This document shows positions 1-6,119 of a stretch of DNA of 8,885 bases, in pieces; within the stretch, counting starts at the first letter, position 1; the number at the start of each line of letters is the position of its first letter. The position numbers and the translations under genes were made by a program. Where the stretch lies: NCBI GenBank assembly GCA_934183145.1, contig CAKPSA010000051.1:1-8885 (forward strand), read 5' to 3'. The notes beneath the pieces were generated by a model. It saw only the letters and a list, made by a program, of their open reading frames with translations, was not told the origin of the DNA and ran no database searches. This DNA is from an uncultured Veillonella sp. (GTDB lineage: Bacteria; Bacillota; Negativicutes; Veillonellales; Veillonellaceae).

Positions 1-203
1 CCACAGCCAATATCTAAAATGCGTAGAGATCGATCAGAGTCAAAGATATGGCTCATCAATTCATCACGCCAAAGCTTAAGTTTAGGGCTTTCCAATTCTT
101 TAGCTCGCAATGACCCAAAATCACGAGCTCTATCACTCCAATAGGAGGTAATAAACTCTTTGTCATCTTTCATGGGATGATTTTTTTCAAATATATCGTT
201 CAT
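1..203 (-). CDS. Class I SAM-dependent methyltransferase, N-terminal part (runs off the window)
   Basis: Only the first 67 codons are inside the window; the gene continues past base 1. The N-terminus is charged and helical (residues 1-59). It is followed by LRILDIGCG at residues 60-68, a textbook motif I glycine-rich loop that binds S-adenosylmethionine in Rossmann-fold (class I) methyltransferases. The segment SYWSDRARDFG (residues 20-30) resembles the region just before the fold in Methyltransf_11/25-type small-molecule or tRNA/protein methyltransferases. The start at 203 is chosen because GAGGAG lies at 218-213, nine bases upstream. The gene is divergent from the DUF1848 gene, with about 147 bases between them. 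The acceptor substrate cannot be told from this fragment; the fold assignment is strong, the specific function is unknown. Confidence 0.85.
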   Translation of the reverse strand, partial: MNDIFEKNHPMKDDKEFITSYWSDRARDFGSLRAKELESPKLKLWRDELMSHIFDSDRSLRILDIGC

Positions 204-234
204 CTTTTAATTCTCCTCATTTTTAATACACTTA

Positions 235-243
235 ATAGTACCA
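235..243 (-). promoter_or_regulatory. Putative extended -10 promoter of the methyltransferase gene
   Basis: On the minus strand TGGTACTAT gives a TGn-extended -10 (TACTAT at 240-235), about 32 bases upstream of the start codon. No convincing -35 is seen 16-18 bases further upstream, as is usual for extended -10 promoters. The surrounding TATGGTAC word is repeated 18 bases upstream (263-256). Confidence 0.4.
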
Positions 244-306
244 TAAAATGAGAATGTACCATACTATAAATATCACACTTACTACATAAATAATTAATAT
301 TGAGTA

Positions 307-315
307 TGATATAAT
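307..315 (+). promoter_or_regulatory. Extended -10 promoter of the DUF1848 gene
   Basis: TGATATAAT is a perfect -10 hexamer (TATAAT, 310-315) with the TGn extension. It lies 35 bases before the ATG at 351, so the leader should be about 28-30 nt. The -35 region is AT-rich and without a clear hexamer. The predicted leader begins shortly before the hairpin arm at 338-348. Confidence 0.6.
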
Positions 316-337
316 ACATCTATATTTTTGTTTTATG

Positions 338-393
338 AAAGGGCAGGACAATGATTTTACAGACGGGACAACGTACGGATATTCCTGCCCTTT
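338..393 (+). promoter_or_regulatory. Predicted hairpin covering the DUF1848 ribosome-binding site
   Basis: AAAGGGCAGGA (338-348) is perfectly complementary to TCCTGCCCTTT (383-393), an 11-bp stem with five or more GC pairs. The 34-nt loop contains the ATG at 351. The left arm holds the only Shine-Dalgarno-like sequence of the gene (AGGA, 345-348); the right arm is codons 11-15. Such a stem would hide the ribosome site, giving weak or regulated translation. The pairing is seen directly; a regulatory role is inferred. Confidence 0.5.
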
Positions 394-1289
394 ATGGGCA
401 ATGGTTAATTAATCGTGTTCATCAAGGATTTGTGGATGTACGCAATCCCTATAATCCAATGCAGATAACACGGTATCCCATTAATCATGATGTGGTAGAT
501 GGTATTGCTTTTTGTACTAAGAATCCTTTGCCTTTTATTCCCTTATTACATGAAATAAACGATTATCGGCAATTTTGGCATATGACCATAACTCCTTATG
601 GACGGGATATTGAGCCCTATGTGCCTCAAGCGGATTGTGTAATAGACGGATTTAAACAAATATCAACGAAGCTGAATCCTCCATCTATGGTATGGCGTTA
701 TGATCCTATTATTTTAACCTCAAACTATACAATAGATTTTCATTTTGAAAGCTTTTATAACATGGCTAAGGCGCTAGAAGGATATACGGATACGGTTGTT
801 GTAAGTTTCTTAGATGTTTTTGATAAGGTTGTGCAGAACTTTCCTGAAGGTTATCGACCAAGCATTGATATGCAACAAAAAATCATTAAAGAACTTATTT
901 CTATAGCTCATTCTTACAATATGGATCTTAAAACTTGTGGAGAAGGAGTTATATTTAAAGAGTTAGGGGCTAATACGGAAGGGTGTCTAACTTTAGAATG
1001 TTATGAACGGGCTTGGAATGTTACGTTAAAAGCTCCTAAACGCACACCAGCAAGACCAGAATGTAATTGCTATTTACATGGTGATATAGGTGCCTATGAT
1101 AGCTGTAGTCATTTTTGTCGTTATTGTTATGCCAATACAAATCAGGCGGCAGTTCGTCAAAATCGTTTGCTACATGATCCGAACTCTAGCTTGCTTATTG
1201 GACAGCTTTCAAAAACAGCAATTATTAAAGAAAGTATGGAAAAAAGCTGGATTATAGATACAAATTATAAGCAAGAAACTCTGTTTTAG
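351..1289 (+). CDS. DUF1848 family protein with C-terminal CX3CX2C cysteine cluster
   Basis: The 312-aa protein matches my memory of the DUF1848 family. It opens with QRTDIPALYGQWLINR and VRNPYNP (residues 7-37), has the CTKNPLP segment (55-61) and WRYDPI (115-120), and ends with a cysteine cluster followed by LLHDPNSSLLIGQL (273-286). The cluster contains C238 and C240 and then C252-x3-C256-x2-C259 (CSHFCRYC). That spacing equals the radical-SAM iron-sulfur motif, although here it sits at the C-terminus rather than the N-terminus. The family's biochemical role is not known to me; iron-sulfur binding is an inference. Length and both ends look complete. The ATG at 351 is preceded by GGGCAGGA, which lies in a predicted hairpin. 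I see no clear terminator behind the gene; the next unit has its own promoter 68 bases on. Confidence 0.85.
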   Translation: MILQTGQRTDIPALYGQWLINRVHQGFVDVRNPYNPMQITRYPINHDVVDGIAFCTKNPLPFIPLLHEINDYRQFWHMTITPYGRDIEPYVPQADCVIDGFKQISTKLNPPSMVWRYDPIILTSNYTIDFHFESFYNMAKALEGYTDTVVVSFLDVFDKVVQNFPEGYRPSIDMQQKIIKELISIAHSYNMDLKTCGEGVIFKELGANTEGCLTLECYERAWNVTLKAPKRTPARPECNCYLHGDIGAYDSCSHFCRYCYANTNQAAVRQNRLLHDPNSSLLIGQLSKTAIIKESMEKSWIIDTNYKQETLF

Positions 1290-1356
1290 TTGGAATTACG
1301 ATTCTATATAACGCTTATGTCGTTGACGTATCATGTAAAATAGATAGCAACGGGGG

Positions 1357-1385
1357 TTGTCAAAGGGACACCTCAGGAATATAAG
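1357..1385 (+). promoter_or_regulatory. Sigma-70-type promoter of the HAD-DUF4241 operon
   Basis: TTGTCA (1357-1362) and TATAAG (1380-1385) are each one base from consensus and separated by exactly 17 bases. Transcription should begin near 1391, leaving a leader of about 50 nt before the ATG at 1441. A small dyad, CAAC-GGGG-GTTG (1348-1359), overlaps the left edge of the -35 and could be an operator. Confidence 0.65.
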
Positions 1386-1440
1386 AGAGTGAATAGACTT
1401 ATTATTTGTTTAGTTGTTTTTTATTACAAGGAGGTGGAGT

Positions 1441-2352
1441 ATGATAATCTACAAAAGTGAGACTAAAGATTCATCCCTAGTATCACGTGAAGTATCTATG
1501 CCAGTTCTTGCCATGTGCTACGATTTTGATAAGACCTTAACACCGGATGATATGCAGGCACAAGGCTTTATTCAATCTGTTGGCTATGATGAGGAGCAAA
1601 TCAAGCAGTTCTGGAACGAATCAAATGAATTAGCTAAGAAAAATGATATGGATAATAACTTAGCCTATATGTACAAGATGATCCAAGAGGCTGTAGGTCG
1701 ATTTTATGTGACTAAAGAAAAGCTCATGGAATATGGTAATCAAGTAGAATTGTATGACGGTGTTCGCACTTGGTTTGAACGTATTCGGGAGTATGGTTTA
1801 GAACATGGGGTTCGCATTGAACATTATATTATCTCTTCTGGATTGAAAGAGATGATTGAAGGCACAGAAATGGCGAAAGAGGGAGCTTTCACCAAAATCT
1901 ATGCTAGTGCATTCATGTTCGATGATAAAGGTGTAGCCGTATGGCCTGCGCAAGCAATTAACTATACGAATAAAACTCAGTTTTTGTTCCGTATTCAAAA
2001 GGGAATTCTAGATATTAATGATACAGGTGTTAATGATTATGTGAAGCCTGAGGACCAACGTGTCCCATTCCGAAATATGATTTATATTGGGGATAGTGAT
2101 ACAGATATTCCTTGCATGAGTCTTGTTAACGCAAATGGAGGTCATTCTATCGGTGTTTATGATCCTGTTAAAAAGGACAAAGATAAAGTATATAAAATGA
2201 TGCGTCATCACCGTATACGCTATTATGCACCAGCAGACTATACAAATGGCTCCCAATTAGATACTTTAGTTAAACAAATTATACGCAAAACAGCAGCATA
2301 TGAAGTGTTAGAGGGCGAGTATATTCATTGTAAACACGAAGCAGAGGAGTAA
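1441..2352 (+). CDS. HAD-superfamily hydrolase (phosphatase-like)
   Basis: The 303-aa protein carries all four HAD motifs. Motif I is DFDKT at 28-32, with D28 the predicted nucleophile and D30 the acid/base. Motif II is ISSG at 131-134. A candidate motif III lysine is K178, and motif IV is IGDSDTDIP at 216-224. The insert between motifs I and II is mostly helical (residues about 36-115), a C1-type cap as in phosphoserine-phosphatase-like members. The expected reaction is Mg2+-dependent phosphate ester hydrolysis in the cytoplasm; the substrate is unknown. The start is set at the ATG at 1441 because AAGGAGG (1428-1434) lies six bases upstream. An in-frame TTG at 1414 would place that ribosome site inside the gene. 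The downstream DUF4241 gene starts one base after the stop, so the two are co-transcribed and probably translationally coupled. Confidence 0.88.
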   Translation: MIIYKSETKDSSLVSREVSMPVLAMCYDFDKTLTPDDMQAQGFIQSVGYDEEQIKQFWNESNELAKKNDMDNNLAYMYKMIQEAVGRFYVTKEKLMEYGNQVELYDGVRTWFERIREYGLEHGVRIEHYIISSGLKEMIEGTEMAKEGAFTKIYASAFMFDDKGVAVWPAQAINYTNKTQFLFRIQKGILDINDTGVNDYVKPEDQRVPFRNMIYIGDSDTDIPCMSLVNANGGHSIGVYDPVKKDKDKVYKMMRHHRIRYYAPADYTNGSQLDTLVKQIIRKTAAYEVLEGEYIHCKHEAEE

Positions 2353-2353
2353 T

Positions 2354-3097
2354 ATGGAACAATCTAAATTGACAAGTGAATGGATTCAAACGTTTAATCG
2401 TTTAGGTTCTGAAGGTAAATTAAAACCTACCGTACCATATCATGATTTATTTAACCGTAAAGAGCTAAAAGGCTTTCCGTTGCATACATTGCCAATGTGG
2501 ACTGTAACATTTCCAACTGGTCATATTACATGCTGTGATCCTTTGGTAACATTACCTAATAAACCAGATACATATATTAGAACGGTAGAACCAGGTACCT
2601 ATTTATTGGAAACAAAAATTATTGAAATGGAGCCAAATGAATATCGCTATGTGGCAAGCCGTGTTGTTTTTAATGGTAATGAGCCTGTGAATTATGAATT
2701 GGCCTTAAAAGGTACGGAAGATTTAACAGATCTTGATGATGGTGAAAGCTATATCGGATTCCCTGTTGACTCTGGACTTGCTACTGTGGTTGATGTAGAA
2801 ACTATAGAAACCTATAGAAAGTTTTATGATCAATGGCATACAAACTATCCTGACAAAAATATCTATGATGATTACTACAGTGACTTATTCCAATTAAATG
2901 CATTAGCATATCCGCAATATCAACGGTCTAAAGGGGATTGGATCAACTTTACAATTCCTGAAACTGAATTAACAGTACCTATGATTCAATCGGGATTTGG
3001 TGATGGTTTATATCCAGTATATTGGGCTTTTGATAAAGACGGTCAAATTTGCCAATTGATTATAGAATATATTGATTGCAGCGAAGCATACCTATAA
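2354..3097 (+). CDS. DUF4241 domain-containing protein
   Basis: A 247-aa soluble protein without signal peptide or membrane segment. It shows the features I associate with DUF4241: FPTGHITCCDP (54-64), a following PGTYLLET, VASRVVFNG in the middle, a GFPVDSGLATVVDVE block (near 135-150), and the C-terminal SGFGDGLYPVYWAFDKDGQI (213-232). The family's molecular function is unknown to me, and no catalytic motif can be assigned. The ATG follows the HAD stop codon by one base, and its ribosome site GAGGAG (2344-2349) lies in the last codons of the HAD gene, so translation is coupled. A strong hairpin terminator begins 54 bases after the stop. The family call rests on remembered pattern, not a search. 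Confidence 0.75.
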   Translation: MEQSKLTSEWIQTFNRLGSEGKLKPTVPYHDLFNRKELKGFPLHTLPMWTVTFPTGHITCCDPLVTLPNKPDTYIRTVEPGTYLLETKIIEMEPNEYRYVASRVVFNGNEPVNYELALKGTEDLTDLDDGESYIGFPVDSGLATVVDVETIETYRKFYDQWHTNYPDKNIYDDYYSDLFQLNALAYPQYQRSKGDWINFTIPETELTVPMIQSGFGDGLYPVYWAFDKDGQICQLIIEYIDCSEAYL

Positions 3098-3150
3098 TAT
3101 ATTCTAGTCATATATGTAAATATATAACGATTGATAACTTAATAGATACC

Positions 3151-3184
3151 AAAAAAAGACGCTTAGATTACTAAGCGTCTTTTA
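3151..3184. terminator. Bidirectional terminator between the DUF4241 operon and the small leftward gene
   Basis: GACGCTTAG (3158-3166), loop ATTA, CTAAGCGTC (3171-3179) form a perfect 9-bp stem. On the plus strand it is followed by TTTT. On the minus strand it is followed by seven T (A tract 3151-3157), so it is strongest for the leftward 49-codon gene that ends at 3209. Confidence 0.9.
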
Positions 3185-3208
3185 TATATTCATATTTAAT
3201 AGTAAGGT

Positions 3209-3358
3209 CTAAATACCAAAAATCCAGTTAACGAATACACGAAGGATACTAAGACCTACAATAATTTCTGCTAAGAATCTTAAAGAACCTTCCATACCAT
3301 TACCTAAATGTTTTAAACTGCCAATTTTAGCTTTACTTACGATATCACACCAGCACAT
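3209..3358 (-). CDS. Small membrane-associated protein, 49 aa, function unknown
   Basis: The frame starts at ATG 3358 and stops at TAG 3211-3209. It is too short for most gene callers, but every expression signal is present: GGAGG (3369-3365) six bases before the start, a TTGAAA/TAAAAT promoter with a 17-bp spacer at 3438-3410, and a hairpin terminator with seven T about 25 bases after the stop. The peptide begins MCWCDIV and then has a basic, glycine-containing stretch (residues 9-22: K9, K11, K16, H17). It ends in a hydrophobic segment, residues 29-49, with a single arginine (R40) and the terminus NWIFGI. Net charge is about +2. The features suggest one membrane-spanning or amphipathic helix. 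Possibilities are a small regulatory membrane protein, a leaderless bacteriocin-like peptide or a type I toxin; nothing in the sequence decides between them. I do not recognise a family. Confidence 0.72.
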   Translation of the reverse strand: MCWCDIVSKAKIGSLKHLGNGMEGSLRFLAEIIVGLSILRVFVNWIFGI

Positions 3359-3409
3359 ATAATACCTCCGTGAGAGTTAATATGAGTAAATTACATAATT
3401 TATATGACT

Positions 3410-3438
3410 ATTTTACAACTATACATCAAAAATTTCAA
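3410..3438 (-). promoter_or_regulatory. Promoter of the 49-codon gene
   Basis: On the minus strand TTGAAA (3438-3433) and TAAAAT (3415-3410) are separated by exactly 17 bases. Each differs from consensus at one position. The predicted start near 3403 gives a leader of about 45 nt before the ATG at 3358. Confidence 0.6.
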
Positions 3439-3711
3439 TATGTATTTAAAATTAAATAATAATAATTCTACACATGTATCTATAATAATGAAAATGTAGT
3501 TACCACAAACCTTTATAAAATAAGGAAGCCTAAGAATACAGTTAGTTTGATATATATTAAGGTTATGTAAGTCTTATATAAATATATATAGCCAAAATGA
3601 TGTTATATAAAAGATATTTGTATTAGATACTAAACATTATATTACATAAGATGAAATAGTAGGATCTATTGGTTGATTAATTTAAATACTTATTTGGCTT
3701 GTAATGTAAAT
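3439..3711. other. Non-coding AT-rich segment, possible small RNA region
   Basis: Both strands are closed by frequent stop codons, and I find no frame with a ribosome site. The segment is very AT-rich, with runs such as TATATATATA near 3585. It ends on the plus strand at a strong hairpin terminator (3712-3750) that no rightward gene needs. I could not pick a confident rightward promoter: TTGATA at 3547 has no -10 at the right spacing, and TTGTAT at 3618 has only a poor one. Confidence 0.4.
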
Positions 3712-3750
3712 AAACTAGCTTATAGATATATAGGCTAGTTTTTATTTGTT
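3712..3750 (+). terminator. Orphan hairpin terminator
   Basis: AAACTAGCTTATA (3712-3724), loop GATA, TATAGGCTAGTTT (3729-3741) give a 13-bp stem with one G-T wobble, followed by a T-rich tail. No protein gene ends in front of it on the plus strand: the last one stops at 3097 and has its own terminator. Read leftwards it could be a second terminator for the PAP2 gene. Confidence 0.65.
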
Positions 3751-3754
3751 TTTA

Positions 3755-3791
3755 AATTACTTCCGATAACGATATATTATCGGAAGTAATT
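3755..3791. repeat. Perfect 15-bp inverted repeat between two terminators
   Basis: AATTACTTCCGATAA (3755-3769) and TTATCGGAAGTAATT (3777-3791) are perfect inverse copies around a 7-base spacer. Neither side has the T tract expected of a simple terminator, although T and A runs further out can extend the stem with bulges. It could be an RNA hairpin in the PAP2 3' region, a palindromic repeat element or a protein-binding dyad. Confidence 0.7.
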
Positions 3792-3796
3792 ATATT

Positions 3797-3823
3797 AAAA
3801 AAATTGGGCCTAAATGGCCCAAT
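3797..3823 (-). terminator. Terminator of the PAP2 gene
   Basis: Read leftwards, ATTGGGCC, loop ATTTA and GGCCCAAT form an 8-bp GC-rich stem followed by six to seven T (A tract at 3797-3803). It begins 33 bases after the stop codon of the PAP2 gene. Confidence 0.88.
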
Positions 3824-3856
3824 CTCTTATGCTATCTAGTTTTTAGCTATTTAAGG

Positions 3857-4474
3857 TTATTTACGTTTAAATGTATATGGTTCGTATTCTACATCATTAT
3901 GGCGGTTAGTCCACCAGTTCCAACCAATTCTTGCAAGCTTCCAAGCAATGAAACCTACGATGATTCCCAATACTAAGCCTGTTAATACATCTGTTGGATA
4001 ATGTACAAATAGATATACTCTAGAGAATGCTACTACTAATGATCCAAGTAATGCTATAATTCCCAAATATCGCTTCTTAGGCGCTATTTGGCTCAAGCCA
4101 AGGTAAATAGTCATGGCTGACGCAAATGAACCAAAACTATGGCCTGACGGGAATGAATAACTACTTGCTTTTGGTAATGCAGACTCTAATGGAACTGTTA
4201 CATTAGGAAAATCTACAAATGGTCTTAATCTAGCTACATGTGGTTTTAAACCTTGGTCACCGATGATTAATACAAATCCTAATGCAATTATTATAGCTAC
4301 GCCTAATACACGATATTTTTTCTGTAACATTAATAATAAGGCAATTACGATCCATAAGGCACCACTGCCAGTAATTTTTGAAATAAATGCCATAATAGGC
4401 GTTAAAAAACTATATACAAGGTGATCATGTACATAGAAGATCAAAGAGTGATCAAATTGTAAGATTGTGTCCAT
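3857..4474 (-). CDS. PAP2-family membrane phosphatase
   Basis: A 205-aa integral membrane protein with the complete type 2 phosphatidic acid phosphatase signature. Motif 1 is K77-x6-R84-P85, motif 2 is P109-S-G-H112, and motif 3 is S151-R152-x5-H158-x3-D162. H112 and H158 are the expected general acid and nucleophile. Hydrophobic segments lie at about 22-35, 38-52, 57-73, 115-130, 136-152 and 163-180, fitting a six-helix protein with the active site facing outward. Family members dephosphorylate lipid phosphates such as phosphatidic acid, phosphatidylglycerol phosphate or undecaprenyl pyrophosphate; the sequence alone does not say which. Recycling of the C55 carrier would fit the envelope-related neighbour, a VanW lipoprotein, but that is inference. 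The start at 4474 has AGAGGA a few bases upstream. The gene is flanked by terminators, so it is probably monocistronic. Confidence 0.92.
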   Translation of the reverse strand: MDTILQFDHSLIFYVHDHLVYSFLTPIMAFISKITGSGALWIVIALLLMLQKKYRVLGVAIIIALGFVLIIGDQGLKPHVARLRPFVDFPNVTVPLESALPKASSYSFPSGHSFGSFASAMTIYLGLSQIAPKKRYLGIIALLGSLVVAFSRVYLFVHYPTDVLTGLVLGIIVGFIAWKLARIGWNWWTNRHNDVEYEPYTFKRK

Positions 4475-4527
4475 AGCTTCCTCTTCTATTTTGTTAAATG
4501 ATAATTATTGAGAATGGATGAATGTAG

Positions 4528-4533
4528 ATTATA
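4528..4533 (-). promoter_or_regulatory. Possible -10 element for the PAP2 gene
   Basis: The minus strand shows a perfect TATAAT (4533-4528) about 54 bases upstream of the start codon, between the VanW terminator and the gene. No good -35 is found at 16-18 bases, so this is tentative. The remaining bases between 4475 and 4602 hold no gene. Confidence 0.35.
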
Positions 4534-4602
4534 TCCTCAATATTCTGTATTGGATTTCTATATACTTTATACTATGTATATATCACTTTCTCATTTACAT
4601 CC

Positions 4603-4651
4603 AAATAATAGCCTAAACTATTTATACTTCATGGTCAATAGTTTAGGCTAT
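4603..4651 (-). terminator. Terminator of the VanW-family gene
   Basis: ATAGCCTAAACTAT (4608-4621) pairs perfectly with ATAGTTTAGGCTAT (4638-4651), a stem of 14-15 bp around a loop of about 15 bases. It lies 18 bases after the vanW stop. Its leftward tail is TTATTT, a weak T tract, so termination may be partial and some reading into the PAP2 gene is possible. Confidence 0.7.
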
Positions 4652-4669
4652 ATTTAATAAAATCTTTAA

Positions 4670-6013
4670 TTATGGTTTCTTTTTATCTGTTTTTTTAGTA
4701 GCACTTTCTGGTGGCATTGTTATAATCGTATCTACTGGATCATATACAGATTCAAAGGAATCAGTTTGTGTAACCCAATTACCATATGTAATGGTTCTAT
4801 AAGTATTCATTGTTAAGCCTACATGCCCCTCTTGTACTTCTTTTTCTTTTAAAGATGGATCTACGCGTGTAATTGTCTTATTTGGTATTTCACTACGATC
4901 ACCAACTGAAATAGATACATTTTTAGGCTTGTCTTGAGCAGTACCTATAATATAGATGGTTAATGTTCCGTGATTCATCACACTGAGAATATAAATGGAT
5001 TGCTGGTACGGATTTCTAAACTTAAAGTCTAAATAGCCCCATGCTACTGTAGCATCACGACCAGCTTGAATATATCCAACCGGTTCAAAGTGAGGTGTAC
5101 GTTCTACAATATTCATACCGGATAATAAGGCTGTATTAAAGATGGTAGAACTAACTTGGCAAATACCACCGCCAATACCAGGAACAAGCTTACCATCAAT
5201 CATTACAGGTGCATCATCATAACCAGCCTCAGCAGTACGTTCACCTACAACATCGTTAAAGGAGAATTCTGTACCAGGTTTAATTAGAGTACCATTGATT
5301 TTATCAGATGCAAGTTGAATATTATGGGTTCTGCTTTCATTATTTGGATCAAAATCAGTACTAAATGATGCTAGAACGGTATTTAATGGTTTTAAATCAG
5401 AATCAGTAACCTTAATGGTATTTTTAGAGGTAAATACCATAGAAAGAGACGTGATTTTTTCTCCAGATTGCAATTGGTCTTTAAGATTTTGTAAGGTTGC
5501 ATCAATATCAATGCGTTTACCTTCTTTAGCAGGATGGAATACAACTTGACCATTCTCAATAGTTAGATATGCATCATGTCCTGGAGTATCAATTGATTTA
5601 GCTAGCTCTGTAAGGTAGGTTTTACTTTTTACTTCATCTAGCTTAAATTGTGGCTGAAAATGTTGGCCATAATATAAGGCGTAAAACCTATGTGAAAGTA
5701 ATGTCAACCAATTATCTTCATAACCATAAGTAGAAATAGCTTTTACTACTGTCTCTGTATCTACTTGAATTCCTAAATCATGATACGTAGCTTGTTTATT
5801 TTTATTATTACCCATATCAATGGATATAGTCTGTTGCGGTATTTTATTATTTAGCTCTTGTATACGAGCTTGTAATTCATTTTTTGGTGTATTAGATATA
5901 TCAGTATCATTGTAGTATACACCATAAGATGTATTTTCTGTTGGGATGTATGAGCAACCGCTCGTACTCAGCAGGATTAGCATAGTTCCTAATATTATAT
6001 GTTTTTTACTCAT
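4670..6013 (-). CDS. VanW-family lipoprotein with G5-like C-terminus
   Basis: The 447-aa protein starts with a basic N-terminus and hydrophobic stretch ending in TSGC (C20). This is a plausible though not ideal lipobox, since -3 is T rather than L, so it is probably an anchored lipoprotein. Residues about 30-200 resemble the putative peptidoglycan-binding domain that precedes VanW in YoaR-like proteins. The VanW domain spans about 224-356, with KPGTEFSFNDVVG (245-257) and the hallmark GIGGGICQVSST (279-290). The tail 365-432 looks like a G5-type domain (EGHVGLTMNTYRT, then YDPVD at 424-428), and the end is lysine-rich. VanW is named from vancomycin-resistance clusters, but its activity is not established; a role in the cell wall is likely by association. 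No resistance genes accompany it. The ribosome site GGGAG lies about 12 bases from the ATG, farther than usual. It diverges from the recombinase gene. Confidence 0.88.
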   Translation of the reverse strand: MSKKHIILGTMLILLSTSGCSYIPTENTSYGVYYNDTDISNTPKNELQARIQELNNKIPQQTISIDMGNNKNKQATYHDLGIQVDTETVVKAISTYGYEDNWLTLLSHRFYALYYGQHFQPQFKLDEVKSKTYLTELAKSIDTPGHDAYLTIENGQVVFHPAKEGKRIDIDATLQNLKDQLQSGEKITSLSMVFTSKNTIKVTDSDLKPLNTVLASFSTDFDPNNESRTHNIQLASDKINGTLIKPGTEFSFNDVVGERTAEAGYDDAPVMIDGKLVPGIGGGICQVSSTIFNTALLSGMNIVERTPHFEPVGYIQAGRDATVAWGYLDFKFRNPYQQSIYILSVMNHGTLTIYIIGTAQDKPKNVSISVGDRSEIPNKTITRVDPSLKEKEVQEGHVGLTMNTYRTITYGNWVTQTDSFESVYDPVDTIITMPPESATKKTDKKKP

Positions 6014-6052
6014 TTTTTATAAAATCTCCCAAATTAGTCATTATATTCTCTA

Positions 6053-6061
6053 ATTATAGCA
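6053..6061 (-). promoter_or_regulatory. Extended -10 promoter of the VanW-family gene
   Basis: The minus strand reads TGCTATAAT: TATAAT at 6058-6053 with the TGn extension, 40 bases before the start codon. A second TATAAT at 6045-6040 could be an alternative. The -35 zone overlaps the divergent recombinase promoter. Confidence 0.5.
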
Positions 6062-6078
6062 TATAAGCTTCTATTCTA

Positions 6079-6087
6079 TGGTACAAT
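6079..6087 (+). promoter_or_regulatory. Extended -10 promoter of the recombinase gene
   Basis: TGGTACAAT combines a TGn extension with TACAAT (6082-6087), 33 bases before the ATG at 6120. It is the same TATGGTAC-type word seen upstream of the methyltransferase gene. No clear -35 is present. Confidence 0.45.
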
Positions 6088-6119
6088 TATATTGATAATT
6101 TTAGGGGTAAGGGTGAATT

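Noticed and set aside
202..220. Six-codon leader frame overlapping the methyltransferase start (ATGA overlap)
   Set aside because: It has no ribosome site of its own, and its ATG is simply part of the region around GAGGAG; too short to support.
1414..1440. TTG start that would add nine residues to the HAD protein
   Set aside because: It would put the near-perfect AAGGAGG ribosome site inside the gene; the ATG at 1441 is ideally spaced from it.
1798..2256. Two minus-strand open frames (1798-1998 and 2008-2256) inside the HAD gene
   Set aside because: Antisense to well-supported coding sequence, with no ribosome sites and no recognisable protein character.
2802..2820. Tandem CTATAGAAA repeat
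   Set aside because: Two short copies inside the DUF4241 gene, in different reading phase and explained by coding sequence.
3382..3459. Plus-strand 25-codon frame (ATG 3382 to TAA 3459)
   Set aside because: No good ribosome site, composition dictated by AT-richness, and it overlaps the promoter of the leftward microprotein gene.
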